Below are positions 25,404 through 35,408 of a stretch of 64,000 nucleotides of DNA, piece after piece; positions within the stretch are counted from its first letter, which is position 1; each line of letters starts with the position of its first letter. This DNA is from Actinoallomurus sp963799975 (GTDB lineage: Bacteria > Actinomycetota > Actinomycetes > Streptosporangiales > Streptosporangiaceae), in the NCBI GenBank assembly GCA_963799975.1, contig CAWCZF010000006.1, forward strand, positions 3,968,001 through 4,032,000, in the 5' to 3' direction. Under the pieces are notes generated by a model that saw only the letters and a list, made by a program, of their open reading frames with translations, was not told the DNA's origin and searched no databases. Both the position numbers and the translations under genes were made by a program.

Positions 25404-25447
25404 GTTCGTGCAAAGTTAACCTCGGACTACGCATGCGTTCATGGCGG
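25404..25447 (+). promoter_or_regulatory. PHO-like box: 11-nt direct repeats between senX3 and phoU
   Basis: Four consecutive 11-base units begin at 25404 (GTTCGTGCAAA), 25415 (GTTAACCTCGG), 25426 (ACTACGCATGC, degenerate) and 25437 (GTTCATGGCGG). Three of the four match the GTTCAYN-type direct-repeat unit bound by PhoP in Streptomyces, with the exact 11-base spacing of that regulator. The site lies 60-100 bases before phoU and just upstream of senX3, so both directions can be autoregulated by RegX3. Confidence 0.65.
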
Positions 25448-25505
25448 GAAACGATCCTGCTAATCGGAGAAAAGTGCCTACTGAGCGCCTACAAAAAGGA
25501 TTCAC

Positions 25506-26172
25506 ATGCGAGACGCCTACCACGAAGAGCTCGACGGACTCTCCGACAAACTGGTGGAGATGACGCGGCTGGTGCGGTCGGCGATGGCCCGTGCCAGCAC
25601 CGCGCTTCTCGATGCCGACCTGCGCCTCGCCGAAGAAGTGATCAGCGCGGATGAGCAGGTCAACAAGCTGGAGACGCAGATCGAGGACACGGTCTTCGAC
25701 CTGATGGCCCGGCAGCAGCCGGTCGCCAGCGACCTGCGTACGCTCATCACCTCGCTGCGGATGAGCGGCGACCTCGAGCGCATGGGCGACCTCGCCGTAC
25801 ACCTCGCCAAGACCGCGCGGCGGCGGCACCCCGAGCTCGGCCATCCCGCCGGAGCTGCACGCGACGGTGCTGGAGATGGGCCAGATCGCCGAGCGCATGA
25901 TCGCCAAGGCGGGCAGCGTGATCGCCTCGCAGGACGTCGCGATGGGGCTCGAACTCGACGCCGACGACGACCAGATGGACCGCCTGCACCGCCGGCTGTT
26001 CGACGCGCTGCTGTCGCCGAAGTGGCGGCACGGCGTCGAGCCGGCCGTGGACATCTCGCTGGCCGGACGCTACTTCGAGCGGTTCGCCGACCACGCGGTG
26101 CACGTCGCGGAGAACGTCGTCTACCTGGTCACCGGGCAGCACCCGGAGGAGCTGGGGCAGATCCTCACCTGA
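25506..26172 (+). CDS. phoU: phosphate signalling protein PhoU (one +1 frameshift)
   Basis: 221 residues after correction; AAAAGGA precedes the ATG. PhoU represses the phosphate two-component system when phosphate is plentiful. The first helical bundle is intact (MRDAYHEELDGLSDKL...IEDTVFDLMARQQPVASDLR, RMSGDLERMGDLAVHLAK). An extra C at 25833-25840 turns GAG-TCG into GAGCTCG and the frame is lost; the second bundle follows in the next frame (VLEMGQIAERMIAKAG...FERFADHAVHVAENVVYLVTG). The high quality of both halves indicates a sequence error. Confidence 0.92.
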
Positions 26173-26186
26173 GGTGCGCGTGAGGA

Positions 26187-26213
26187 AGCCCCGGCCGCTC
26201 GCGGGCCGGGGCT
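26187..26213 (+). terminator. strong hairpin terminator between phoU and gpmA
   Basis: AGCCCCGGCC (26187-26196) pairs perfectly with GGCCGGGGCT (26204-26213) over a 7-base loop and is followed by TTTCGTC. It sits between two convergent genes. Confidence 0.8.
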
Positions 26214-26228
26214 TTCGTCGCAGGTGGC

Positions 26229-27014
26229 CTACTTCTTGCCCTGGGCTTTGGCCTGGGTCTTGCTCTCGTCCTTGCCCTGGTTCTTGACCGCCTCGATGGA
26301 CGCCTTCGCGGCCGTCGGGGTCGAGGTATTCGCCGCCCTGCTTCAGCGGCTCGAAGTCGTCGTCCAGCTCGTACACGAGCGGGATGCCGGTCGGGATGTT
26401 CAGCCCGGCGATCTCCTCGTCGGAGATGCCGTCGAGGTGCTTGACCAGCGCGCGCAGGGAGTTGCCGTGCGCGGCGACCAGGACCGTGTTGCCCAGCCGC
26501 GAGGTCCGGCACGATCGCGTCGTACCAGTAGGGCAGCATCCGGTCGACGACGTCGGCCAGGCACTCGGTGCGGGGCACGAGCTCCGACGGCAGCATCAGG
26601 TAGCGCGGGTCGTCGACCTGCGAGAGGGGGTCGTCGTCGGCGATCGGGGGCGGCGGGATGTCGTAGGAGCGGCGCCAGGTCATGAACTGCTCCTCGCCGA
26701 ACTCCTCGCGAGTCTGCGCCTTGTTCTTGCCCTGGAGCGCGCCGTAGTGGCGCTCGTTGAGCCGCCACGAGCGCTTGACCGGGATCCACAGCTGCTCGGC
26801 CGCGTCGAGCGCGATGTTGGCCGTGCGGATCGCGCGCTTGAGCACGCGACGTGTGCACGACGTCGAGGCGGATGTCGGCGTCGAGCAGCAGGTCACCGCC
26901 GGTGACCGCCTCCTCCTCGCCCTTCTCGGAGAGGTCGACGTCGACCCAGCCGGTGAACAGCCCCTCGGCGTTCCAGACGCTCTCTCCGTGCCGGAGAAGT
27001 ACCAATGTCGCCAT
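26229..27014 (-). CDS. gpmA: 2,3-bisphosphoglycerate-dependent phosphoglycerate mutase (three +1 frameshifts)
   Basis: 260 residues after correction, from the ATG at 27014. It interconverts 3- and 2-phosphoglycerate in glycolysis. The catalytic histidine is in LVLLRHGESVWN; LFTGWVDVDLSEKG, RSWRLNERHYGALQGKNK and GNTVLVAAHGNSLRALV complete the family signature. Extra bases at about 26845-26849, 26494-26503 and 26308-26317 break the frame three times; removing one G or C at each restores one reading frame that ends in a lysine/glutamine-rich tail at a TAG at 26229. Because this is a core enzyme, sequence error is far likelier than loss. Confidence 0.9.
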
Positions 27015-27075
27015 AGCCAGCGAGCCTACTGGGTTCGCGTGCCGCGCATGGAAGCACGGGCCCGGTCCGTACGGG

Positions 27076-27887
27076 TCAGGGGCGGCGGCCGACGCCCGCG
27101 AGGAAGTAGGGGCGCGGGTAGCGCTCGGCGACGTGGCGTTCTTCGGCGAGTTTCGGGCCGCCACTGGGCGACGTTGACCACGCCCGGGTCGAGCACGTCG
27201 AGGTCGCCGAACAGGCGCGCGGATGCGCTCGGGGTCGCGCGGGATGATCGGGGTCGAGGACTGGCGGTAGACCTCGGTGACGCCCGAGACCGACTCGGGG
27301 AACGCCTCGCCGCAGACGTGGCTGAGCACGAGGTGGCCGCCGCGCGGCAGCGCCTCGCGGAACCGCGCCACGATCGCCTCCGGGTCGTCGGCGTCCTGGA
27401 GGAAGTGCACGATCGCGACGAGCAGGATCGCGATGGGCTGCTCGAAGTCGAGCCGTTCGCGCACCTCGGGGTTGTCGAGGATCTCCTCCGGCCGTCGCAG
27501 GTCGGCCTGGAGGATGTGCACGTGCTCCGCGCCGCCGAGGATGGCCCGGCCGTGCGCGAGCACGACGGGGTCGTGGTCGACGTAGACGACACGCGCGCCG
27601 GGCGCGGCGCGCTGGGCGACCTCGTGGACGTTGTTGCGCGTCGGCAGGCCGGTGCCGACGTCGAGGAACTGGCGGATGCCGGCCTCGGCGAGGTGGCGTA
27701 CGGCCCGGCCCATGAAGGCGCGGTTCTGCTGGGCGGCGAACCGGATCTGCGGCGCGAATCTCAGTGCCTGCTCGGCGGCCTCGCGGTCGGCGGCGAAGTT
27801 GTCCTTGCCGCCGAGGTAGTAGTCGTACATGCGAGCGACATTGGGTGTGTTCAGGTCGAGCGTCCGCCGCGCGGCACGGTGAGCCAT
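27076..27887 (-). CDS. DUF574-type SAM-dependent methyltransferase (two +1 frameshifts)
   Basis: 269 residues after correction, from the ATG at 27887. It starts with RTLDLNTPNVARMYDYYLGGKDNF, the diagnostic N-terminus of the actinobacterial DUF574 methyltransferases. The SAM-site segments are QFLDVGTGLPTRNN and VVYVDHDPVVLAHG. Extra C residues at 27213-27222 and 27151-27160 move the frame; the corrected end reads FGDLDVLDPGVV, QWRPKLAEE and YPRPYFLAGVGRRP. Members often lie near XRE regulators, as here, but the substrate is unknown. A 27-bp stretch of its 5' coding region is duplicated at 30254. Confidence 0.85.
27849..27875. repeat. 27-bp repeat, copy 1, inside the DUF574 gene start
   Basis: Identical, in the same orientation, to 30254-30280 (both begin GTTCAGGTCGAGCG). 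This copy codes on the minus strand for residues ARRTLDLN near the start of the DUF574 methyltransferase. Confidence 0.9.
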
Positions 27888-28129
27888 GACACTCCTCCAT
27901 CCCGCTCGGGTGCCAGGAGAAGAGCCTAACTACCAGGAGCCATCGAGGGTCACCGAACCCGAAGAGAACTCGGGTTCGATCCTGCCGATGCCCCACCACA
28001 GGACCGCGGCAGACAGTCATAGGGCCTGCGCACCGCCGCGATACCCACGTCCCGTTCGAGGCTGGCGCAGTTGCACGCTTGGGCCGTTTGCGGCTCACGC
28101 AGGGCCTTGATCGACGTGCCGGGGGCGGT

Positions 28130-28768
28130 TCAGAGGCGGTGGGCCGGTTCTTGTTCCAACTCCACGACGGTGCAGTCGAGGAGGTTGCGGATCAGTTGGC
28201 GGGCTTGGAGCGTGCGGACGCCGGGGTCGGTGTAGCGGAGTGTGGTCGCCCCGGCGCGGATCGGGCCGCGACGGCTGGGGATGTAGAGGAGACCAAGGAC
28301 GCCGGCGATCGGGGCGTGGCGTACGCGAAGGGCCAGTGTGTCGCCGCGCAGGTGGGGGCAGATCCGGCTGGCGGCGTGGGCGCAGCGCAGGCAGATGGGT
28401 GGCTGGCCGGTCGACTCTTCGCCGGGCCAAGGCCGGTCGGCCTGGCCGAGAAGCCACAGGACACCTTGATCGTTGCGGTCGGCGGGTTCGCCGCAGACCT
28501 GACAGAGCAGCCGCCGCATGGCCTGGCGCTGCCGGTACGGATGCACGGCGCCGAACTCCGGCTCTCCCACGCCGGGTGCGCGGATGTAGCGGGCCCAGAG
28601 CACGCCCTGGGCATCGCGGTCGCCGCGCCGTTCCTGCCGGTAGCCGATGCCAGAGCGGCCCTTGGCCACGATCGGCGTCCGAATGGGGCGTTCACCACTC
28701 CAGTTGGTGATGTAGGGCACCAGGCCGGAGCGGATCACGGCGTCGGCGTTCAGGGTGTCGTTGCGCAT
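28130..28768 (-). CDS. protein of unknown function with paired CxxC motifs
   Basis: 212 residues from the ATG at 28768. The first 45 residues contain GLVPYITNWSGERPI. The middle has two zinc-ribbon-like pairs, LCQVCGEPAD and ICLRCAHAASRICPHLRG; the C-terminal 70 residues are mixed beta/alpha. The pattern recalls a phage or mobile-element associated conserved hypothetical of streptomycetes; I do not recognise a function. It lies between the DUF574 gene and the XRE regulator, all on one strand. Confidence 0.65.
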   Translation of the reverse strand: MRNDTLNADAVIRSGLVPYITNWSGERPIRTPIVAKGRSGIGYRQERRGDRDAQGVLWARYIRAPGVGEPEFGAVHPYRQRQAMRRLLCQVCGEPADRNDQGVLWLLGQADRPWPGEESTGQPPICLRCAHAASRICPHLRGDTLALRVRHAPIAGVLGLLYIPSRRGPIRAGATTLRYTDPGVRTLQARQLIRNLLDCTVVELEQEPAHRL

Positions 28769-28969
28769 AGATCACGAAGGTAGGCGCGCCCTCGCCCATA
28801 ATTTTCACGAGAGTGAACAGAGCGATCCATGACCGGATCGAGCCAGATCACCGGGGGAAACACCAATGCGAGCAACTGACCGATTCGCGTATTTTTAGAT
28901 CATTCGAGAATCTCCGTGGTAGTGCGAAGTCCCGGCACATCAGTATGCACGCGCGACGGCGTCACCTCT

Positions 28970-30179
28970 CTAGTGAGGTACGCCCATCCGTGCGGCCATC
29001 GCACGCAGTTCCTGTCCTCCGGCGGTGCTCGCCGCTCGGCTCAACAGCGAGGCGACTGTTTCCCGTACGGCCGCGCTGTTACGGATCTTGTGGGGGGCGA
29101 CGTTCTCGGCCCGGCGCAGCCAACGCACGGCCTCGCCCCTCATCCGGCGGTTCCCGAGCGAGCCCGCGGCCGACATCAGACAGGAACGCGGCCCGGCGCC
29201 CCCGGCGCCCGGCCAGCCGTTCCTCATCGACCCGGCCGGCGAGATGGAGCAGGTTGCCGCCGGTCCGACCGCGCTCGACCGCCAAGGCGACGCGCCATAC
29301 ACCGACGTTGGTCGTGGAGAACGCTCCCCAGTTGTCGGCCGGGGTATCAGGGATGCGGTGTGCGAGTTCGTCGGCCTGGTCAAGCCAGTGCTCGGCCCGG
29401 TCGTAGTTGTAGATCACGGTCGCGGACAAAGACGCGGCGAGCGTGAGCATGCCGAGTACCTGCACCCCGGTGTCGCCCTCCGCCTTGGACTCCAGCATAT
29501 TGGCGGCCTGCTCCGCCGCCGCGAGTGTCGCGTCCCGCGAACCGGCGGGCATCGTGTGGATGCGCAGCGACGCGGCCTTGCCCGTGCTGATCGGGTCGTC
29601 GAGGATGCGGGCCACCTCGACGGCACGCATCGCGGCGATGTGCGCCAGGTCGCCGTATCCCAGATCCTTGCTGGTGAACGTCGCGGTCTGAAACGCCTCG
29701 ATCAGAGTCTCCAGCGCCACCCGGTAGGCGGCTTCGTCGGCAGGCGCGCAGGCATGAACGTGAAGTTCATCGATGACCGAAGGCAGAGCAGTACCGACCC
29801 GCGTGTGCTTGTACTCACTATGGTCAATGCGGTCCATCTCGGCGACCAGGTCCACCAGCGGGCGGGCACGGTCGGTCGCCGGCGACGTGAGGGTGTTGAT
29901 CAGCAGCGCCGCACGGATGTCGGGAATCATCGTGTGGGGCTGTGACTGCACCGGGTCTTTCGTCAGATGCGGCCCGCCGACCAATTCGGTTTCCGACACC
30001 CGCAGAGCGGCGGCCAGGGCGGATATGTGTGACCGCCGGTCGAGTGCACGCAGGCCGCGCTCGGCCATGGACAGGAACGAAGGCGTCAGCCCCGCCTGGC
30101 CGGCGAGCTGCGCAAGAGTCATCCCCCGCCATTTCCGCAGCACCCGAAGACGTTCACCGACAGTGATCGCGTCACGCAT
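28970..30179 (-). CDS. XRE-family regulator with a TPR-like C-terminus (one +1 frameshift)
   Basis: 402 residues after correction, from the ATG at 30179. The N-terminal helix-turn-helix is VGERLRVLRKWRGMTLAQLAGQAG with LSMAERGLRALDRRS. The long helical C-terminal region (residues 80-400) contains repeated A-rich helices, for example AEQAANMLESKAEG and AEHWLDQADELAHRIP, of the tetratricopeptide kind common in actinobacterial XRE proteins. An extra C at 29141-29150 shifts the frame; the tail then reads RWLRRAENVAPHKIRNS to the stop at 28970. It may control the zinc-motif and DUF574 genes downstream. Confidence 0.82.
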
Positions 30180-30230
30180 TGATCCTGTACCTCCAGGAAA
30201 CCTGATGATTTCAGGGTAGGGCGGAGGACT

Positions 30231-30288
30231 CCCGGGTTGAAGCGACGTGGGATGTTCAGGTCGAGCGTCCGCCGCGCGGCCGCCTCCC
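30231..30288 (-). pseudogene. N-terminal remnant of a second DUF574 methyltransferase gene, with repeat copy 2
   Basis: On the minus strand this reads REAAARRTLDLNIPRRFN, the same start motif as the DUF574 gene, and then stops being similar. Bases 30254-30280 are identical to 27849-27875. It lies between the XRE gene and the YbjN gene, so the segment 27.9-30.2 kb is bracketed by two copies of this sequence. Confidence 0.6.
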
Positions 30289-30786
30289 TCAGCGTCTGGC
30301 GTCCGGGAGGATGCGGGCGAAGGGCTGGAGGTTGGCCACGCTCTCGCCGCGCTTGACGCGCCAGTCCCACTCGCGCTGGATGGAGCCGGCGAAGCCGAGT
30401 TCGAGCGCGCGGTCGAAGTTGTCGTCGGAGTAGGTCAGCACGCAGCCGAGCAGGCGGTCGATCTCCTCCGGCGTCACCGCCGACAGCGGCAGCCGGCCCA
30501 CCAGGTACACGTCGCCGGTCTCGTCCAGGGCGAAGCCGACGCCGTACATCCCGCCGTTCTTGCGGAGCAGGTAGCCGGTAGAACTCCGCGTGGTTCTCAT
30601 CCGGCTGACGGCAGAAGAACGCCTCGACGTGCAGGCTGTGCTCGCCCGCGACCAGCCAGGTCATGGTGGCCAGCTTGTGCTGCCCGGGCAGTTTCACCAG
30701 GTACGCGCCCGGGCGCGGGTTCTCATACTCCAGCCCTGCTCGTCCAGGATCGCCCTGAGTGCCTCGTCCGTGCCGTCGGAATCCAT
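30289..30786 (-). CDS. YbjN-domain protein (one -1 and one +1 frameshift)
   Basis: 165 residues after correction, from the ATG at 30786 with GAGGAG upstream. Segments seen are ATMTWLVAGEHSLHVEAFF, YLLRKNGGMYGVGFALDE, VYLVGRLPLSAVTPEEIDR and YSDDNFDRALELGF. A missing C at 30729-30736 and an extra base at 30572-30580 cancel, so the first and last frames agree. YbjN proteins act as type III secretion chaperone-like folds of uncertain role; in actinobacteria the gene is kept beside mshA and gpmA. It is probably cotranscribed with mshA. Confidence 0.82.
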
Positions 30787-30835
30787 CGAACCACTCCTCT
30801 GGTCAGCGCCGGGCAAGCCTACATGCGGCGAGCGG

Positions 30836-32097
30836 CTAGGCGGACGCGGCCATCACGCGTTCTTCCACGGCGCTGATGTAGATCTCCATCAGACGGTCGA
30901 CCGTCTCGTGCCAGCCGAACGCGGCCCCGTGCCGTACGGCGGCGCGTGACATCCGGTGGAGCTCGCGCGCGGGACTCGATCAGGCTCGAGCAGCACGCGT
31001 GCGTAGTCGGCCGGGTCGTGGCCCGGGATCAGCACGCCGGACTCGCCGTCGCGTACGGCCGTGTGCAGGCCGCCGACCGCCGCGGCGACGACCGGGCGTG
31101 CCGCACGCCTGGGACTCGACCGCGACGAGCCCGAACGACTCGCTGTGCGAGGGGACGACGGTGATGTCGGCCGCGCGGTACCAGTCGGCCAGCTCCGCCT
31201 GGGGACACGGCGGCGCGAAACGTACGATGTCGGCGACTCCCAGCCGGGCCGCGAGCCGGTGCAGTTCGTCCGGGCGCGTGCAACCCGAGCCGCTGGGGCC
31301 GCCCACGACGGCGACGAGCAGGCGGTCGCGCAGCCGCGGCTCGCGCTCCAGCATCGCCGCGGCGGCGCGGATCAGCACGTCCGGGGCCTTCAGCGGCTGG
31401 ATGCGGCCGACGAACAGCAGCACGGCGCGGCCGGCGGGCAGGCCGAGGCGAGCCGACGCGCGTCGCGCTTCGGGGTGAACGTCGCCAGGTCGACGCCCGG
31501 CACGACGGTCGCCACCTGGTCGGGGTCGGCGTCGTAGAGGTCGCGGAGCTGGCCCGCCTCGTCGGCGGTGTTGGCGATGAGGCGGTCGGCGCTGTCGACG
31601 ACCCGCTGTTCGCCCAGGACGCGGCCGAGCGGCTCAGGTGCGTCGCCGGCGGCGAGCGCGGCGTTCTTGACCTTGGCGAGCGTGTGCATCGAGTGCACCA
31701 GCGGCACGCCCCAGCGCATGCGCGCGGCGTGGCCGGCCTGGCCCGACAGCCAGTAGTGCGAATGGATCAGGTCGTAGTGGCCGGGCTCGTGCGCCGCCTC
31801 CGTACGCAGCAGGCCCGAGGTGAACGCGCACATGTGGCGCGGCAGTTCGGCCTTGTCGAGTTCTTCCAGCGGTCCCGCGCCGACGTGCCTCACCAGCACG
31901 CCTGGGGACAGCTCGACCACCGGCGGGAGCATGCGCGAGGTCGCCCGCGTGAACAGGTCGACCTCGATGCCGCGCTCGGCCATGCGCCTGGCGACCTCGA
32001 CGATGTAGACGTTCATTCCTCCGGCATCTCCGGTTCCCGGCTGGTCCAGAGGCGACGTGTGAACGCTGATCGTCGCCACCCGGGCAAGACGTGACAC
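30836..32097 (-). CDS. mshA: D-inositol-3-phosphate glycosyltransferase, mycothiol synthesis (four frameshifts)
   Basis: 419 residues after correction, GTG start at 32097 with GGAGG 8 bases upstream. It joins N-acetylglucosamine from UDP-GlcNAc to inositol 3-phosphate, the first step of mycothiol synthesis. The GT-B halves are seen in ARVATISVHTSPLDQPGTGD and GGMNVYIVEVARRMAERG, then LLFVGRIQPLKAPDVLIRAA, and the donor site SHSESFGLVAVESQACGTP. A -1 error at 31441-31452 and +1 errors at 31090-31097, 30979-30989 and 30959-30967 break the frame; net correction restores the end FGWHETVDRLMEIYISAVEER. Sequence error is the likely cause. Confidence 0.9.
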
Positions 32098-32194
32098 GGA
32101 CACCACCTCCGATAGAGTGAACCGATCGACCATGAGCCGACATTCCCCGTTGCGGCGGTCTTTCCAGTCGGCCTTGCGTCAAACGGCTGCCATG

Positions 32195-32966
32195 ATGGCT
32201 CACGTGCGTAAGACAGCGGTGGTGACCGGGGCAAGCAGCGGCATCGGCGCGGCGACCGCGCGCCGTCTCGCCGCCGAGGGGTTCGACGTCGTACTGGCCG
32301 CGCGGCGCCGGGACCGCCTCGACGAGGTCAGGGCGCGAGATCGAGGCCGCCGACCCGGCCGGACGCCACGCCGCGGCCGTGATCGAGCTCGACGTCACCG
32401 CCGCCGCGTCCGTCGAGGCGCTCGCGGCGGCGGTGCGCCAGTGTCACGTCCTGGTCAACAACGCGGGTGGCGCCTTCGGCCTCGACCCGGTGTCGGACGC
32501 GGACCCCGGCGACTGGCAGGGGATGTTCGACACCAACGTGCTCGGCCTGATGCGCGTCACCAAGGCGCTGCTGCCCAAGCTCGTCCAGAGCGGTTCCGGC
32601 CACATCGTCAACGTCACCTCGCTGGCCGCGCACGTCGTCTACGAGGGCGGCGCGGGCTACACCGCGGCCAAGCACGCCGCGGCGGCGGTCAACGACACGC
32701 TCCGCCTCGAGCTGTGGGACCAGCCCGTACGCGTGACCGAGGTGGCGCCCGGCATGGTGGCGACCGAGGAGTTCTCGCTCGTACGGTTCAAGGGCGACGC
32801 GGCGAAGGCGGCCAAGACCTACGAGGGCGTGCCCGGCCCGCTCACGGCCGAGGACGTCGCCGACTGCATCGCGTGGGCGGTGACCCGGCCCGCGCACGTC
32901 AACATCGACCGCATCGACGTCAAGCCGCGCGCGCAGGCCGCGGCGCACAAGGTCCACCGGGTCTGA
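32195..32966 (+). CDS. SDR-family oxidoreductase (one +1 frameshift)
   Basis: 256 residues after correction. The NAD(P) motif TGASSGIGAATARRLA, the NNAGG strand (VLVNNAGGAFGLD), the catalytic Ser (IVNVTSLAAH) and the Y-x-x-x-K of GYTAAKHAA are all present. It is a classical short-chain dehydrogenase of the YdfG-like group (3-hydroxy acid or serine-type substrates; the exact substrate is unknown). An extra C at 32331-32341 (GCGCGAG for GCGGAG) shifts the frame. The gene is divergent from mshA and is followed 15 bases later by a methyltransferase gene. Confidence 0.85.
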
Positions 32967-32981
32967 CGCACCGTACGCGGC

Positions 32982-33833
32982 ATGGCTCAGGCACGGCGGC
33001 CCGAGGGGGCCATCACCCGCGGCACGACCGGCACCCAACCGGCTGCGGCGGGTCGACCGCTGGATCGCCGGGGTGTACGCGCCGTTGCTCCGGCGGGCCG
33101 AGCGGCCGCTGGTCGTCGACCTGGGGTACGGCGCGTCGCCGGTCACGACGGCCGAGCTGTTCCGGCGGCTCCGCGCCGTGCAGCCGCGGGTGGAGGTCGT
33201 CGGCGATCGAGATCGACCCGGTACGCGTCGCGGCCGCGCGGCCGTACGCGCGCGAGGGTCTGTCGTTTCGGCTGGGCGGGTTCGAGCTGCCGGTCGAGCG
33301 TGCGCCGGTGCTGGTCAGGGCGTTCAACGTGCTGCGGCAGTACGAGGAGGCCGAGGCGTGGGCGGCCTGGCACCGGCTCTGCGCCGGGCTCGCGCCGGAC
33401 GGCGTGCTGGTCGAGGGCACCTGCGACGAGATCGGCCGCCGCGCCGTGTGGGCGGCGCTGCGCCCCGGCCTGGTGCCGCACCCGCGCATGCGCGGGGCGG
33501 GACGGGCGGCCGGGCGTGTGGCCGTGCCGGAGACGATCACGTTCGCGGCGCACCTCGCCACGCTGCCGCGGCCCTCGGAGCTGGCCGAACGGCTGCCGAA
33601 GACGCTCATCCACCGCAACGTGCCGGGCGAGCGCGTGCACGGGTTGCTGGCCGCCTTCGACCGTACGTGGGCGGCCTCGGCGCCGCAGTCGGCGTTCGGG
33701 CCGCGGCAGCGGTGGCTCGGCCGCGGTCGAGCTGCTCGCCCGCGAGCAGCCGGTCTGCGCCGCGCCGCCGCTCGGCGGCCGTGCGCGCTGGCGGCTCGGC
33801 GAGGTCACCCTCCCGTGGTCGGCCGTCGACTGA
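32982..33833 (+). CDS. class I SAM-dependent methyltransferase-like protein (three +1 frameshifts)
   Basis: 282 residues after correction. The N-terminal motif EGAITRGTT...RLRRVDRW is shared with conserved actinobacterial homologues. The SAM-site strand is LVVDLGYGASPVTTAEL, followed by IEIDPVRVAAARPYA, LVRAFNVLRQY, LVEGTCDEIGRRAVW and PKTLIHRNVPGERVH. Extra bases lie at 33031-33039, 33202-33209 and 33717-33724, so the first and last frames agree. The substrate is unknown. It probably forms an operon with the SDR gene upstream. Confidence 0.82.
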   Translation: MAQARRPEGAITRGTTGTQPAAAGRPLDRRGVRAVAPAGRAAAGRRPGVRRVAGHDGRAVPAAPRRAAAGGGRRRSRSTRYASRPRGRTRARVCRFGWAGSSCRSSVRRCWSGRSTCCGSTRRPRRGRPGTGSAPGSRRTACWSRAPATRSAAAPCGRRCAPAWCRTRACAGRDGRPGVWPCRRRSRSRRTSPRCRGPRSWPNGCRRRSSTATCRASACTGCWPPSTVRGRPRRRSRRSGRGSGGSAAVELLAREQPVCAAPPLGGRARWRLGEVTLPWSAVD

Positions 33834-34057
33834 CAGGCCGGCGCTGACCCCAGGTCAGCCGGGCGGCCGCCGGGACGGCCCAGGGCCCGGTGCGTACGCG
33901 GCGGACGGGCGCTGACTCGGCGGTCAGCGTGACCGGCCGCGCACCGGTCGCGCCGCCGTTCGGATGCCGTGATTGAGGACCTTCGGCCATGGAAGCCGTC
34001 CCCGCGGCACGTTAACGGTGGAACTACCGACTCGGCTCATCGGAGGAGATGGTTCGC

Positions 34058-34802
34058 ATGCGTGAAGGCCACGAGACACGGTGGGGTGGCCCGGAGACCC
34101 GGTCCGGTGGCCACGACATGAGATGGGGTGGCCTGGCCGGCATCGGCGCCGTCATCTTCGGGATCATCGCCCGGCTGGTGATGGGCGGCGCACCGCGCAG
34201 CACCGACACGATGGGGGTCATCGCCTCGTACCTGAACGACAACCGGGGGCGGATCCTGCTGGCGACCATTCTGTACTCGATCGCCATCGCGCTCTTCCTG
34301 TGGTTCGGCGCGGCGCTGGCGACCGCCGTCCGCCGCGCGGACGACACGAGCGACACGCCCGCGATCATGCTCGCCGGCTTCACCCTGGTCTCGGCGCTCG
34401 CGTTCGTCGCCATCGCCATGTTCGGCGCCGCGACGTACGCGCTGACCGTGCACGCCGGACTGCTGATCCTGGCGGCCGTGCCGTACAGCGCGACGACCGT
34501 GATGGCGACCATCGCCGGGATCGCGATGGCGCTGCCGCTGGCGGCGACCGCGATGGCCATCGCGCGTACGCGGGTGTTCCCGATGTGGATGGCCTACTTC
34601 GCGGGCATCGTCGCCCTGGTCTCGCTCGTGTCCGCCTTCACGGTGTGGGCGACCAAGGGCGCATGGGCACCCGGCGGCTGGGTGCCGACCTACATCCCGC
34701 ATGGTGCTGCTGGCGCTGTGGATCCTGGCCGCGAGCGGGCTGCTCGTACGTGAGCATCTTCCGATGATGCGCACGCGGGCCTCGCATGTGATGGGGGCCT
34801 GA
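34058..34802 (+). CDS. multi-pass membrane protein of unknown function (one +1 frameshift)
   Basis: 247 residues after correction, ATG at 34058 with GGAGGAG 9 bases upstream. A charged, glycine-rich start (EGHETRWGGPETRSGG) is followed by six hydrophobic helices, for example AGIGAVIFGIIARLVMGG, MLAGFTLVSALAFVAIAMFG and FAGIVALVSLVSAFTVWA. An extra C at 34697-34702 (CCGCATG for CCGATG) truncates the frame; corrected, it gains a last helix VLLALWILAASGLLV and ends at 34802. It resembles DUF4386-like or other small integral membrane proteins; no function can be given. Confidence 0.72.
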
Positions 34803-34877
34803 GCCGAGGGGAGCGCGGGGCGCGATTCGCCATGGGGCGTCCCGCTTGTGGCCCGGCGCGGGGACGCCCGCGCCGGG

Positions 34878-35387
34878 TCAGGCGTTCAGCGCCCGCTCGA
34901 ACGCCTGGTGCACGTCGGGCGTGAACAGCACGAACCGCGCCTCCTCGATCGGCGCGGACGCCTCGCGTACGGTGCCGACCGCGATGCGCGCCGCGTCCTC
35001 GACCGGCCAGCCGTAGACCCCCGCCGAGACGGCCGGGAACGCGACGGTCGCCGCACCCAGCTCGGCCGCGACGCGCAGGGACTCGCGGTAGCAGGAGGCG
35101 AGCAGCGCGGACCGGTCCTCGGACGCGGAGTAGACGGGCCCGACAGTGTGGATCACCCAGCGCGCGGGCAGCCGCCCCGCCGTGGTGGCCACCGCCTGCC
35201 CGGTCGGCAGCCCGCCGCCGTAGTGCGACGCGCGCAGCCGCCGGCACTCCTCCAGGATCTCCGGGCCGCCCCGGCGGTGGATCGCGCCGTCGACGCCGCC
35301 CCCGCCGAGCAGGCTGGAGTTGGCGGCGTTGACGACCGCGTCGACCTCCGCCTCGGTGATGTCGCCCTGGACGAGCGTGATGCGCAT
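34878..35387 (-). CDS. macrodomain protein (ADP-ribose / O-acetyl-ADP-ribose hydrolase type)
   Basis: 169 residues, a single macrodomain. The binding loops are LVQGDITEAEVDAVVNAANSSL, LLGGGGVDGAIHR and VAFPAVSAGVYGWP. These are the conserved ligand loops of bacterial MacroD-type enzymes, which remove ADP-ribose or acetyl groups from ADP-ribose derivatives. The hexapeptide gene lies 21 bases upstream on the same strand, so they may be cotranscribed. Confidence 0.93.
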   Translation of the reverse strand: MRITLVQGDITEAEVDAVVNAANSSLLGGGGVDGAIHRRGGPEILEECRRLRASHYGGGLPTGQAVATTAGRLPARWVIHTVGPVYSASEDRSALLASCYRESLRVAAELGAATVAFPAVSAGVYGWPVEDAARIAVGTVREASAPIEEARFVLFTPDVHQAFERALNA

Positions 35388-35408
35388 GAGACCCCCGCTG
35401 GACGTATG

